Shown here one piece after another: positions 1 through 6,946 of a DNA stretch of 9,495 nucleotides. Under the pieces are notes generated by a model that was given only the letters and a program-made list of their open reading frames with translations, did no database searches and was not told where the DNA came from. A program made the translations under genes and the position numbers. Numbering within the stretch: position 1 is the stretch's first letter; each line of letters opens with the position of its first letter. Origin of the DNA: Colivivens sp963645405 (GTDB lineage: Bacteria; Bacteroidota; Bacteroidia; Bacteroidales; Bacteroidaceae); contig CAVISR010000095.1 in assembly GCA_963645405.1 (NCBI GenBank), forward strand, positions 1-9,495, given 5' to 3'.

Positions 1-2
1 TA

Positions 3-2153
3 GTATGCCGTTACCAGCAGTACCTTGGAGGCGAAGCCATCGTGCAGCGTGTGCTCAACACATATCGCAAAGGCAAAGGTCCGAGAAAGGGATTGATATG
101 GCACTTCCAAGGTTCCGGCAAGTCGTGGCTCATGGTAATGGCTGCGCAGAAACTGCGTCTGCAGCAGGACCTGAAGTCACCGACCGTACTTATTGTAGAC
201 GATCGCATCGACCTCGAAGATCAGATAACAGGCGACTTTACCCGAGCTGAGATTCCAAACGTGGAAGGCATCGACAGCAAGTCGGATATGGAGAAGAAAA
301 TACATCAGCGCAAGATTCTGATCACTACAATCTTCAAGTTTGGCGATTTGGCTGACGGACAGGTACTGGACGACCGCGACAACATCATTCTTCTTATGGA
401 CGAGGCTCACCGTACACAGGAAGGCGACCTCGGAAAGAAGATGCGCACCGCCTTGCCTAACGCTTTCTTCTTCGGTTTGACGGGAACGCCTATCAACCGC
501 AATGACCACAACACCTTCGTCTGCTTCGGGGCAGAGGAAGATGAGTATGGCTATATCTCGAAATATACCTTCCAAGACTCCGTGGCAGACGGGGCAACAC
601 TGGAACTGAATTTCAAAACAGTACCTGTAGAGATGCATCTGGATGAGCAGAAACTGCAGGAAGAGTTCGATGCACTGACAGACCAGATTAGTGAAGAGGA
701 CAAGCAGGAACTTGTGCGCCGCACCAGCGTTGAAGCCTTCTTTACGGCAGAGAAACGCATCAATGATGTCTGCAAATACATCGTCAACCACTTCCGTGAA
801 TATGTTGAGCCTACAGGTATGAAGGCACAGGTGGTGGTGTACAACCGTGACTGCTGCGTGAAATACAAGAAAGCACTTGATGCACTGCTTGGTACAGACG
901 ATCAGACCACCATTGTGATGCACACCGCAGGAGACAAGGCCGACGAATACAAGCCTTATAAGAGAAGCCGCGAAGAGGAGAAGAAACTTCTTGACCAATT
1001 CCGTGACCCTCTGTCGCCATTGAAGTTCGTTATCGTCACCAGCAAACTGCTTACCGGCTTTGATGCGCCTATTCTGCAGTGTATGTATCTGGACAAACCG
1101 ATGAAGAACCACACGTTACTTCAGGCCATTTGCCGTACTAACCGTAAATATAACGAGAGCAAGAAGTGCGGACTCATTGTCGATTTCGTCGGCGTATTCG
1201 AGGATGTTGCCAAGAGTCTTGCCTTCGATGAAGAAAGCGTCAAGACGATAGTGAAAAATATGGACGAGATAAAGGCGCTTATCCCTACGTTCGTACAGGA
1301 GTGTCTGGCTTTCTTCCCTGGTGTAGACCGTACCGTCGGCGGATGGGAAGGACTGACAGCGGCCCAACAATGCTTGAAGGATGAAGGTGTGAAGACAAAC
1401 TTTGCCCGTCATTTTGCCCGTTTGTCCAAAGCATGGGAAATAGTGTCGCCAGATGCTTCCCTGCAACCCTATCAGAGTGACTATACGTGGTTGGCACAGG
1501 TGTACCAGAGCGTGCGCCCCGTAAGTGGAGGTAGCCTCATTTGGACATTGCTTGGTGCAAAGACCATCGAGATTATTCATAACAACATCGACACAATAGA
1601 TATAGGCACGTCGCTTGAAGACTTGGTGGTGGATGCCGACGTGATTGATGCCGTGCTCGATGACGAGAAGAAGATCCGGAAGAAGATTGTAGAGGTGGAG
1701 AAGATGCTGAAAATCCGCCTTGGCGAACATGCCGGTGACCCGAAGTTCAAGAAGTTTGCCGAGAAGCTGGATGAACTGCGTGAGAAGATGGTACAGAACC
1801 TCATCTCAAGTATCGACTTCCTTAAGCAGTTGCTGTCTATGGCCAAAGAGTTGCTGGAAGAAGAAAAGAAAGTGGAACAGCCACAGGACAAGCGTGCTCA
1901 GGCACGTGCTGCATTGACCGAACTCTTCCAAAGCATCAAGACCAATGAAACTCCGGTAGTGGTTGAGAATGTGGTGAATGACATTGACAACGAGGTGGTG
2001 AACATTGTTCGCCAGTTCAACGATGCCTTCAAGAGCATAACGGCGCAGCGTGAAATAAAGAAGAAACTGCGTTCCATCCTTTGGATAAAGTACGGCATCA
2101 AGGACCCTGACGTCTTTGAAAAAGCTTACCAGTATATAGAAATGTATTACTAA
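3..2153 (+). CDS. hsdR: Type I restriction endonuclease subunit R (HsdR), N-terminus cut by window edge
   Basis: This is the motor and nuclease subunit of a type I restriction-modification complex. It translocates DNA using ATP and cleaves it when the HsdM/HsdS partners recognise an unmodified site. The reading frame is open from the left edge, so the first ATG at 42 is internal; the residues before it (RYQQYLGGEAIVQRVL) already fit HsdR just upstream of the helicase. Superfamily 2 helicase motifs appear in order: Walker A FQGSGKS at about 105-125, DEAH at 399-410, GLTGTPINR at 474-500, TGFDAP at 1053-1070, and QAICRTNR (arginine finger motif) at 1122-1145. The last ~220 residues form a charged helical region resembling the HsdR C-terminal domain (DUF3387-like). 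About 717 codons are visible; family members are usually about 1000 residues, so the N-terminal PD-(D/E)XK nuclease domain should lie outside the window. HsdM and HsdS are not visible. The C-terminal part is intact, with no frameshift. Confidence 0.95.
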   Translation, partial: VCRYQQYLGGEAIVQRVLNTYRKGKGPRKGLIWHFQGSGKSWLMVMAAQKLRLQQDLKSPTVLIVDDRIDLEDQITGDFTRAEIPNVEGIDSKSDMEKKIHQRKILITTIFKFGDLADGQVLDDRDNIILLMDEAHRTQEGDLGKKMRTALPNAFFFGLTGTPINRNDHNTFVCFGAEEDEYGYISKYTFQDSVADGATLELNFKTVPVEMHLDEQKLQEEFDALTDQISEEDKQELVRRTSVEAFFTAEKRINDVCKYIVNHFREYVEPTGMKAQVVVYNRDCCVKYKKALDALLGTDDQTTIVMHTAGDKADEYKPYKRSREEEKKLLDQFRDPLSPLKFVIVTSKLLTGFDAPILQCMYLDKPMKNHTLLQAICRTNRKYNESKKCGLIVDFVGVFEDVAKSLAFDEESVKTIVKNMDEIKALIPTFVQECLAFFPGVDRTVGGWEGLTAAQQCLKDEGVKTNFARHFARLSKAWEIVSPDASLQPYQSDYTWLAQVYQSVRPVSGGSLIWTLLGAKTIEIIHNNIDTIDIGTSLEDLVVDADVIDAVLDDEKKIRKKIVEVEKMLKIRLGEHAGDPKFKKFAEKLDELREKMVQNLISSIDFLKQLLSMAKELLEEEKKVEQPQDKRAQARAALTELFQSIKTNETPVVVENVVNDIDNEVVNIVRQFNDAFKSITAQREIKKKLRSILWIKYGIKDPDVFEKAYQYIEMYY

Positions 2154-2158
2154 GTGCT

Positions 2159-2752
2159 ATGATACAGAACGTTAATAAATACCATATCTACGAAATATTT
2201 GCTTCGGAGGGAAAGTTTTACTATTCCATTCCGAAGTATCAACGTGAATATACCTGGAGTTATAGAGAGTGGGATGCACTCTATGATGACATCAGTGAGA
2301 ATAATCCGGAGTATTTTATTGGCTCAATCATCTGTATCCCTTTAGGAGATACGATTAACCCCTACATGGAGGTAATTGATGGACAGCAAAGACTGACCAC
2401 AATCAGTCTGTTCTTGGCTGCAATTTATACTCGATTGAAAGAATATAAGGATTATCTAGATGAAGATGATGATGACATTCTTCCATCTTTGCGCAAATCA
2501 CTTAAAAGCACAATATCACCGAATGAGATGAAGTTGGTTCCTCAGGTGCAGAACCATAATCAGGAAGATTTTAATTTCATCATGTCTGAAATCGGCTTGA
2601 AAAAGTCGGCATCTACGAAACACTCATATTTTGGAGTACGCAAGGTGTCGCGTTGTTATCAGCATTTTCTCTGGCTAATGGACAAGGAAATGGAAAACAT
2701 GGAGCCAGAATACAAGGTGACTTTTCTGTTGAACAAGTTTGAGTCCACTTGA
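2159..2752 (+). CDS. DUF262 (GmrS-like) protein, C-terminally truncated; probable pseudogene
   Basis: This is the N-terminal part of a DUF262-family protein. The family includes GmrS of the type IV restriction enzyme GmrSD and other defence proteins; DUF262 is a ParB/Srx-like nucleotide-hydrolysing domain. Family hallmarks are visible: IPKYQREYTW (residues 24-33), FIGSI (53-57) and IDGQQRLTT (73-81). A run of acidic residues (101-106) lies between them and a helical segment. The protein ends abruptly after LLNKFEST at residue 197. Family members are usually 500-700 residues and continue with the rest of DUF262 and often a DUF1524 HNH nuclease. No DUF262 continuation is seen in any frame of the next 450 bases, so a deletion or insertion, not a simple frameshift, is likely. 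It starts 5 bases after hsdR, without a clear Shine-Dalgarno, consistent with co-transcription in a defence segment. It looks more AT-rich than hsdR or apt. Activity without the missing parts is doubtful. Confidence 0.85.
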   Translation: MIQNVNKYHIYEIFASEGKFYYSIPKYQREYTWSYREWDALYDDISENNPEYFIGSIICIPLGDTINPYMEVIDGQQRLTTISLFLAAIYTRLKEYKDYLDEDDDDILPSLRKSLKSTISPNEMKLVPQVQNHNQEDFNFIMSEIGLKKSASTKHSYFGVRKVSRCYQHFLWLMDKEMENMEPEYKVTFLLNKFEST

Positions 2753-2756
2753 AAAA

Positions 2757-2770
2757 GTCGGTTTCCCGAC
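2757..2770 (-). terminator. GAAA-tetraloop hairpin followed by five T on the minus strand
   Basis: Five perfect G/C-rich base pairs (GTCGG/CCGAC) enclose a four-base loop. On the minus strand the loop reads GAAA, a stable GNRA tetraloop, and the stem is followed by TTTTT (plus-strand AAAAA at 2752-2756). That is the layout of a short intrinsic terminator for leftward transcription. On the plus strand there is no T run after it. No minus-strand gene is evident to its right, so it may be a leftover from a lost element. The short stem makes this tentative. Confidence 0.4.
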
Positions 2771-2816
2771 CACAATTAATATTACGTTAGTTTAACACTA
2801 TATCGCTCTTTGACAT

Positions 2817-2822
2817 AGGAGG
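2817..2822 (+). promoter_or_regulatory. Full Shine-Dalgarno AGGAGG, unusual in this window
   Basis: AGGAGG lies 14 bases before an ATG at 2837 and 5 bases before an in-frame TTG at 2828. None of the real genes here has so strong a site. It sits in the loop of one possible hairpin (TTTGAC at 2809-2814 pairing with GTCAAA at 2832-2837) and touches the base of another (2822-2842). Confidence 0.4.
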
Positions 2823-2842
2823 CGCATTTGCGTCAAATGCGC
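2822..2842. repeat. Perfect 8-bp inverted repeat GCGCATTT-5nt-AAATGCGC
   Basis: Positions 2822-2829 and 2835-2842 are exact reverse complements with a five-base loop (GCGTC). In RNA this would bury the ATG at 2837-2839. A competing 6-bp pairing between 2809-2814 and 2832-2837 shares bases 2835-2837, so the two folds exclude each other. The site could equally be a DNA operator or the stem of an element end; the sequence alone cannot decide. Confidence 0.6.
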
Positions 2843-2944
2843 ACCAAAGCAATGGCAATCAAGGCGTGTTTCACGGAAACGCTACTCCTGACAATCCTGC
2901 GTTTGAACGACGATATTTGCAAGATGGCTGTAATGTTCTCGTAA
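2837..2944 (+). CDS. Possible 35-aa mini-ORF with strong Shine-Dalgarno
   Basis: This ATG-to-TAA frame of 35 codons begins MRTKAMAIKACF and contains a leucine-rich central stretch (ETLLLTILRL) that could form one helix. A full AGGAGG at 2817-2822 precedes it, 14 bases away, or 5 bases if the in-frame TTG at 2828 is used, which would add three residues. The start region lies inside a perfect inverted repeat. I do not recognise the protein. It may be a small peptide, a leader-type ORF or a chance frame in remnant DNA. The length gives little coding evidence. Confidence 0.2.
   Translation: MRTKAMAIKACFTETLLLTILRLNDDICKMAVMFS
2866..2882. repeat. Short inverted repeat (7-bp stem, 3-nt loop)
   Basis: GTGTTTC at 2866-2872 (from G2866) can pair with GAAACGC at 2876-2882, including one G-T wobble, around a loop of ACG. 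It lies inside the mini-ORF. No T run follows on the plus strand, so it is not an obvious terminator. Confidence 0.4.
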
Positions 2945-2948
2945 TGTC

Positions 2949-2977
2949 TACATGACCACCGGCGAAAGAGTCATGTG
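2949..2977. repeat. Inverted repeat (7 bp plus wobble, 13-nt loop)
   Basis: ACATGAC at 2950-2956 is the exact reverse complement of GTCATGT at 2970-2976; a T-G wobble pair extends it outward. The loop is 13 bases long. It follows directly after the mini-ORF stop. No clear role is visible; it could be a weak transcription-end structure, an operator or part of a lost element. Confidence 0.45.
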
Positions 2978-3052
2978 AATGCTGTGGGCGCGAAAACTGC
3001 AGTCTTGACAGAAATATTCCTCTGAATGAGATGATGGTATCGTTTTTTTTCT

Positions 3053-3060
3053 TAACTTTG
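3053..3060 (+). promoter_or_regulatory. Probable apt promoter -7 box (TAACTTTG)
   Basis: TAACTTTG matches the Bacteroidota -7 consensus TAnnTTTG exactly and follows directly on eight T (3043-3050). No clear TTTG -33 element was found at the usual distance upstream. Transcription would start near 3066-3068, giving a leader of about 140 bases before apt. It is the only such box seen between 2753 and 3209, so it is the best candidate for driving apt and the genes behind it. Confidence 0.5.
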
Positions 3061-3137
3061 TCACGCCGTTGAAGAATTTGCCCGTCTTTTAAGGCAGCAC
3101 GAGGACCGGTAGAGGATTTGACGAGCCAAAACTCCAG

Positions 3138-3152
3138 GCAACAATTTGTTGC
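3138..3152. repeat. Palindrome GCAACAATTTGTTGC in the apt leader
   Basis: Seven bases on each side of a central T are exact reverse complements. A one-base loop is too tight for RNA, so a DNA-binding site for a dimeric protein is as likely as a hairpin with an opened loop. It lies about 85 bases downstream of the probable start of transcription and 58 bases before the apt ATG. A second CAACAAC follows at 3154-3160. No regulator is known to me. Confidence 0.35.
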
Positions 3153-3209
3153 TCAACAACTTGAACAAAACGACTAAACAGAAGTGCTGCGGTAATTAGA
3201 AACAAAGAG

Positions 3210-3740
3210 ATGAACAACCAATATTTGATGGATCACCTGCGTGTGATTCCCGACTTTCCACAAAAAGGAATCATGTTCCGCGACGTGACCACCATATTCA
3301 AGGATGCCAAGTGTCTGGAGATTATGGAAGAGGAAATGTATGAGCTCTACAAGGACAAGGGCATTACCAAGGTGGTGGGCATCGAGTCACGCGGATTTGT
3401 GATGGGCGCCATCCTGGCACGCAAACTGAATGCAGGACTGGCATTGTGCCGCAAGCCGGGAAAACTGCCGGCTGAATCCATCCAGCAAACTTATGAGAAG
3501 GAATACGGAACCGATACGATTGAAATCCACAAGGATGCGATAACTGAAGACGATGTGGTGCTGCTGCACGACGACCTCCTTGCCACCGGCGGAACCATCA
3601 AGGCGGCATGGGAGCTCGTGAAGAAGTTCCACCCGAAGAAGTGCTACATGAACTTCATCATCGAAATCCGCGACGAAGGACTGAGAGGACGCGAATTCCT
3701 GGGCGACGACATCGAGGTGACCACACTAATAAGAGTGTAA
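3210..3740 (+). CDS. apt: Adenine phosphoribosyltransferase
   Basis: This cytosolic purine-salvage enzyme converts adenine and PRPP to AMP and pyrophosphate. The 176-residue length is normal for the family. Visible features are the N-terminal IPDFPQKGIMFRD segment (13-25) typical of Apt, the ESRGF motif (59-63), the flexible-loop RKPGKLP (81-87) and the PRPP-binding motif VVLLHDDLLATGGT (116-129) with its adjacent acidic pair. The ATG at 3210 fits because the conserved N-terminal motif begins shortly after it and no earlier in-frame start gives Apt-like residues. No real Shine-Dalgarno precedes it (AAACAAAGAG), as is usual in Bacteroidota. It is preceded by a ~140-base leader from a probable promoter at 3053-3060 and followed 3 bases later by uvrC. 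It is probably the first gene of the following operon. In related genomes I recall mnmG lying upstream of apt; here a defence segment occupies that place. Confidence 0.96.
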   Translation: MNNQYLMDHLRVIPDFPQKGIMFRDVTTIFKDAKCLEIMEEEMYELYKDKGITKVVGIESRGFVMGAILARKLNAGLALCRKPGKLPAESIQQTYEKEYGTDTIEIHKDAITEDDVVLLHDDLLATGGTIKAAWELVKKFHPKKCYMNFIIEIRDEGLRGREFLGDDIEVTTLIRV

Positions 3741-3743
3741 GGA

Positions 3744-5588
3744 ATGAAAGACGAGGAACGGCTGGCAAGGCTCAAGACCATCGTATCTGTGCTCCCCGAG
3801 GAGCCGGGATGCTACCAGTACCTTGACGACCAAGGCACGGTGATTTACGTGGGCAAGGCGAAAAATCTGAAAAGGCGCGTCAGTTCGTATTTCCTCAAGA
3901 CGGTCAACTCGAGAAAGACCCAAATCCTGGTAAGCAAGATTCAGGACATCAAGTATGTGGTGGTGCCCAGCGATGAAGATGCACTGCTGCTTGAGAACAA
4001 CTTGATAAAGAAATACAAGCCAAGGTACAACATCCTGCTGAAGGACGACAAGACCTATCCGTCGGTCTGCATCACCAACGAGGAATTTCCGCGAGTGTTC
4101 AAGACCCGGCAGATAATCCCACGGGCAGGCACCTACTACGGACCGTTCAGCCATCAGGGCACGCTCAACAATATGCTGGACCTCATCAACCGCATCTATC
4201 CCCTGCGGAAATGCAGAATGGCAATGACCAGCCGGCAGATTAAGGAGGGCAAGATGAAAGCCTGCCTTGAATACCACATAAAGAACTGCAAGGCTCCATG
4301 TGTGGGACTGCAGACACGCGACGACTACATGGAGAGCGTGAACGAAGTGAGGGAAATACTCAAAGGCAACACACGCACCGTTTGCGACACCCTTCGCCGC
4401 AAGATGCAGGAACTGTCCGACCAAATGCGCTTTGAAGAGGCGATGGAGGTGAAACGGAAGTACGACCTTGCGCTGGAGTTCTGCGAAAAGAGCGAGGTGA
4501 CAGCCCAGTACGAGCACGACATCGACGTGTTTTCCATTGCCGACGACGACAAGTCGGCTTTCATCAACTATCTGCACGTCACCCACGGCTGCATCAACCA
4601 GGCGTTTACTTTCGAGTACACCAAACGCATCGACGAGGACCCGAAGGAACTGTTGGCGCTCGGCATAGTGGAGATGAGGCAGAGATACAACAGCCAGTCG
4701 CGTGAAATCGTAGTGCCCTTCCCCATCGAGATGGAACTGAAGGACGTGACACTGACAGTGCCCCAGCGTGGCGACAAGAAACACCTGCTGGACCTGTCGC
4801 TTGCCAATGTACGCCAATACCGTTTCGACAAGGCACGGCAGGCGGAGAAACTGAATCCGGAACAACGGTCGACCAATCTGCTGAGAGAGTTGCAGGACAA
4901 GCTGAAACTCGAGCACCTGCCGCTCCACATCGAATGCTTCGACAACTCCAACATCCAGGGTTCGGACGCAGTGGCAGGATGTGTGGTGTTCAGGAAAGCA
5001 AAGCCGGCAAAGTCTGAATACCGCAAATACATAATAAAGACGGTGGAAGGTCCCGACGACTATGCCTCGATGGCAGAAGTGGTGTATCGGCGCTACAAAC
5101 GCATGATTGACGAAGGAGGCGAACTTCCCGGACTGATCATCGCCGACGGCGGAAAGGGACAGATGGGTGTGATAAAATATGTGGTGGAAGAACAGTTGCA
5201 CCTCGAAATTCCCATCGCAGGTCTGGCAAAAGACGGACATCACCGGACCTCGGAACTCCTGACCTTCAGGGACGGTGGAATCGTCACGGTGGGAGTCGAT
5301 GTGAAGAGCGCATTGTTCCAGTTCCTGACACGCATTCAGGACGAAGTCCACAGGTATGCCATACAGTTCCACCGCGAAAAACGGTCGAAACGCCAGACTG
5401 CCTCCGAACTGGACAGCATCAAAGGAATTGGCGAGGTGACAAAGACCGCACTGCTGAAGCATTTCAAGAGTGTGAAGCGGATAAGGGAAACAAGCGAAGA
5501 AGACATTGCCGGAGTCGTTGGACGGGCAAAGGCAAAGACAATAAAGGAAAGTTTAGAAAATGAGAGCAGTAATACAGAGAGTAAGTGA
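3744..5588 (+). CDS. uvrC: Excinuclease ABC subunit C
   Basis: UvrC makes both incisions around a lesion in nucleotide excision repair after UvrA/UvrB loading. At 614 residues it has normal length and all parts: an N-terminal GIY-YIG nuclease (PGCYQYL from residue 21, IYVGKAKNLKRR from 34, for the 3' cut); four cysteines C157, C174, C182 and C186, whose spacing resembles the iron-sulfur site described for E. coli UvrC; a UVR (UvrB-binding) helix pair around 215-245; an RNase H-like nuclease for the 5' cut with D400 (ECFDNSNIQG), D468 (IADGGKGQ) and H536; and a tandem helix-hairpin-helix at about 556-604 (LDSIKGIGEV). The ATG lies 3 bases after the apt stop, and its 3' end overlaps dtd by 29 bases, so apt-uvrC-dtd are translated from one message. 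No key residue appears missing. Confidence 0.97.
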   Translation: MKDEERLARLKTIVSVLPEEPGCYQYLDDQGTVIYVGKAKNLKRRVSSYFLKTVNSRKTQILVSKIQDIKYVVVPSDEDALLLENNLIKKYKPRYNILLKDDKTYPSVCITNEEFPRVFKTRQIIPRAGTYYGPFSHQGTLNNMLDLINRIYPLRKCRMAMTSRQIKEGKMKACLEYHIKNCKAPCVGLQTRDDYMESVNEVREILKGNTRTVCDTLRRKMQELSDQMRFEEAMEVKRKYDLALEFCEKSEVTAQYEHDIDVFSIADDDKSAFINYLHVTHGCINQAFTFEYTKRIDEDPKELLALGIVEMRQRYNSQSREIVVPFPIEMELKDVTLTVPQRGDKKHLLDLSLANVRQYRFDKARQAEKLNPEQRSTNLLRELQDKLKLEHLPLHIECFDNSNIQGSDAVAGCVVFRKAKPAKSEYRKYIIKTVEGPDDYASMAEVVYRRYKRMIDEGGELPGLIIADGGKGQMGVIKYVVEEQLHLEIPIAGLAKDGHHRTSELLTFRDGGIVTVGVDVKSALFQFLTRIQDEVHRYAIQFHREKRSKRQTASELDSIKGIGEVTKTALLKHFKSVKRIRETSEEDIAGVVGRAKAKTIKESLENESSNTESK

Positions 5589-6012
5589 GGCTTCAGTGAC
5601 CATCAACGGCACGGTGAAATCGCAGATAGGCAAGGGCTACCTTGTGCTCGTGGGATGTGAAGACCAGGACACCGACGAAGACATAGTGTGGCTCAGCCGC
5701 AAAATAGTGAACCTGCGCGTGTTCGACGATGAAAATGGCGTCATGAACCGATCGGTGGTTGACGTAGGAGGCGACATACTCATAGTCAGCCAGTTCACCC
5801 TCTGGGCTTCGTATAAGAAAGGAAACCGCCCGAGTTATCTGCGTGCAGGCAGTCATGAGAAGACCATCCCGCTGTACGAGCAGTTTTGCCGTCAGGTATC
5901 TGCCGACCTGCAGAAGCCGGTAATGACAGGTGAATTCGGTGCCGACATGAAGGTGGCACTGATAAACGACGGCCCAGTAACAATTTGTATGGACACTAAA
6001 AACAAGGAATGA
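5560..6012 (+). CDS. dtd: D-aminoacyl-tRNA deacylase
   Basis: Dtd hydrolyses D-amino acids (and mis-charged glycine) from tRNA, protecting translation from wrong-chirality residues. It acts as a cytosolic homodimer. The 150-residue length is typical. The start MRAVIQRV is the family N-terminus, which supports ATG 5560 even though it lies inside uvrC (29-base overlap in another frame). Both signature motifs are present: SQFTL (77-81) and the Gly-cisPro motif in NDGPVT (136-141), which excludes L-amino acids from the active site. AAAGGAAA at 5543-5550 is a weak ribosome site about 10 bases upstream. The gene ends one base before the deoC start, so translation is probably coupled on both sides. 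Confidence 0.96.
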   Translation: MRAVIQRVSEASVTINGTVKSQIGKGYLVLVGCEDQDTDEDIVWLSRKIVNLRVFDDENGVMNRSVVDVGGDILIVSQFTLWASYKKGNRPSYLRAGSHEKTIPLYEQFCRQVSADLQKPVMTGEFGADMKVALINDGPVTICMDTKNKE

Positions 6013-6013
6013 T

Positions 6014-6943
6014 ATGGAGATAAATTATTTGGACGGACGTCCGCATCACAACGAAATCACTGAAAGCAAGGTGACACAGGCATTCAAGAAGTACAATCTT
6101 GAGTTGGACGACGAGCAGGTGAAGAAAGAAGTTACGGCTCTGCTCGGCAAACACCTGAAGGAAAACGACACCAAGGAAGTGAAGAAGTTCCTGCTCAACA
6201 GTGTGGAACTTACCAGTCTGAAGACAGACGACAGCGAAGACAGCATCATGCGCTTCGTGGAGAAGGTCAACAAGTTCGACGATGTCTATCCAGAACTCGG
6301 ACATGTTGCCACAGTGTGCGTCTATCCTTGTTACGCAGCAATCTGCCACGACATGCTGGAGAACGAAAACATCGAGATTGCGTGCGTTTCAGCCTGCTTC
6401 CCTTCATCACAGTCATTCATCGAAGTGAAGATAGCAGAGACCTCACTGGCACTGCACGACGGTGCTACGGAAATCGACATCGTACAGTCGGTGGGCAAAT
6501 TCATGGCAGGCGACTATGAGACCGTTGCCGATGAAATCGCAGAAATCAAGTCCGTGTGCGGCGAGCATAAGTTGAAGGTAATCCTCGAAACAGGTTGCCT
6601 GAAGACCGCATCAAACATCAAGAAAGCATCGATCCTCGCAATGTATGCCGGTGCTGACTACATAAAGACTTCAACCGGTAAACTCGAACCGGCTGCAACT
6701 CCCGAGGCTGCTTATGTCATGTGTCAGGCAATAAAGGAATACTACGATGAGACTGGCATACAGATTGGCTTCAAGCCAGCAGGAGGAATGAAGACAGTGG
6801 AAGACACACTGGTTTACTACACCATCGTGAAGGAGGTGCTTGGCGAGAAATGGCTCAACAACCAGATGTTCCGCCTCGGCACCAGCAGCTGTGCCAACAA
6901 ACTGTTAAGCGAAATCATCGGTGAACAAATAAAATTCTTTTAG
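6014..6943 (+). CDS. deoC: Deoxyribose-phosphate aldolase (long form)
   Basis: DeoC reversibly splits 2-deoxyribose 5-phosphate into acetaldehyde and glyceraldehyde 3-phosphate, the last step of deoxynucleoside breakdown. It is a class I (Schiff-base) TIM-barrel aldolase. Visible catalytic residues are K218 in YIKTSTGK (Schiff base), K254 in GFKPAGG (second lysine) and D155 in EIDIV. The 309-residue protein carries an N-terminal extension of about 50 residues relative to the 259-residue E. coli enzyme. I recall a similar but slightly shorter extension in Bacteroides DeoC, so most of it is a phylum trait. The ATG lies one base after the dtd stop with AAGGAA just upstream, and there is no further in-frame Met before residue 79. 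The next gene starts 3 bases after its stop. In Bacteroides I recall a MazG-type pyrophosphohydrolase gene between dtd and deoC; it is absent here. Confidence 0.96.
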   Translation: MEINYLDGRPHHNEITESKVTQAFKKYNLELDDEQVKKEVTALLGKHLKENDTKEVKKFLLNSVELTSLKTDDSEDSIMRFVEKVNKFDDVYPELGHVATVCVYPCYAAICHDMLENENIEIACVSACFPSSQSFIEVKIAETSLALHDGATEIDIVQSVGKFMAGDYETVADEIAEIKSVCGEHKLKVILETGCLKTASNIKKASILAMYAGADYIKTSTGKLEPAATPEAAYVMCQAIKEYYDETGIQIGFKPAGGMKTVEDTLVYYTIVKEVLGEKWLNNQMFRLGTSSCANKLLSEIIGEQIKFF

Positions 6944-6946
6944 TCT

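Larger units (their letters stand above)
2753..3209. other. 457-bp intergenic region: hairpin-rich scar, then apt promoter and leader
   Basis: There is no convincing protein gene here. Positions 2757-2980 hold at least four inverted repeats (2757-2770, 2822-2842, 2866-2882, 2949-2977) and a 35-codon mini-ORF. An 11-base imperfect tandem repeat (8 of 11 matching) lies at 2930-2951. Positions 3043-3050 are eight T, followed at once by a TAACTTTG promoter-like box, then a ~140-base leader to apt. The left half starts exactly where the DUF262 gene breaks off and looks like leftover DNA from an insertion or rearrangement, but neither a transposase nor paired terminal repeats can be identified. Minus-strand frames give only short open stretches without a good start. 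Confidence 0.6.

Noticed and set aside
177..1112. Long minus-strand open frame (311 codons) antisense to hsdR
   Set aside because: The plus frame has an unbroken set of helicase motifs; the minus frame is a codon-bias shadow with no recognisable domain.
2833..2966. Minus-strand open stretch of about 44 codons (ending in KHALIAIALVRI) in the intergenic region
   Set aside because: It has no start codon, is limited by a stop just upstream and matches no family I recognise. A transposase remnant cannot be excluded.
2956..3072. Plus-strand open stretch with a Cys-rich piece (CECCGRENC) running through the T8 tract
   Set aside because: It has no start codon after an in-frame TGA, and its hydrophobic part is just the poly-T tract next to the apt promoter box. 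Treated as chance.
3726..5462. Very long minus-strand open frame (578 codons) antisense to uvrC
   Set aside because: uvrC is complete with all domains. The antisense frame is His/Val/Leu-rich without motifs, as expected for a mirror of biased codons.
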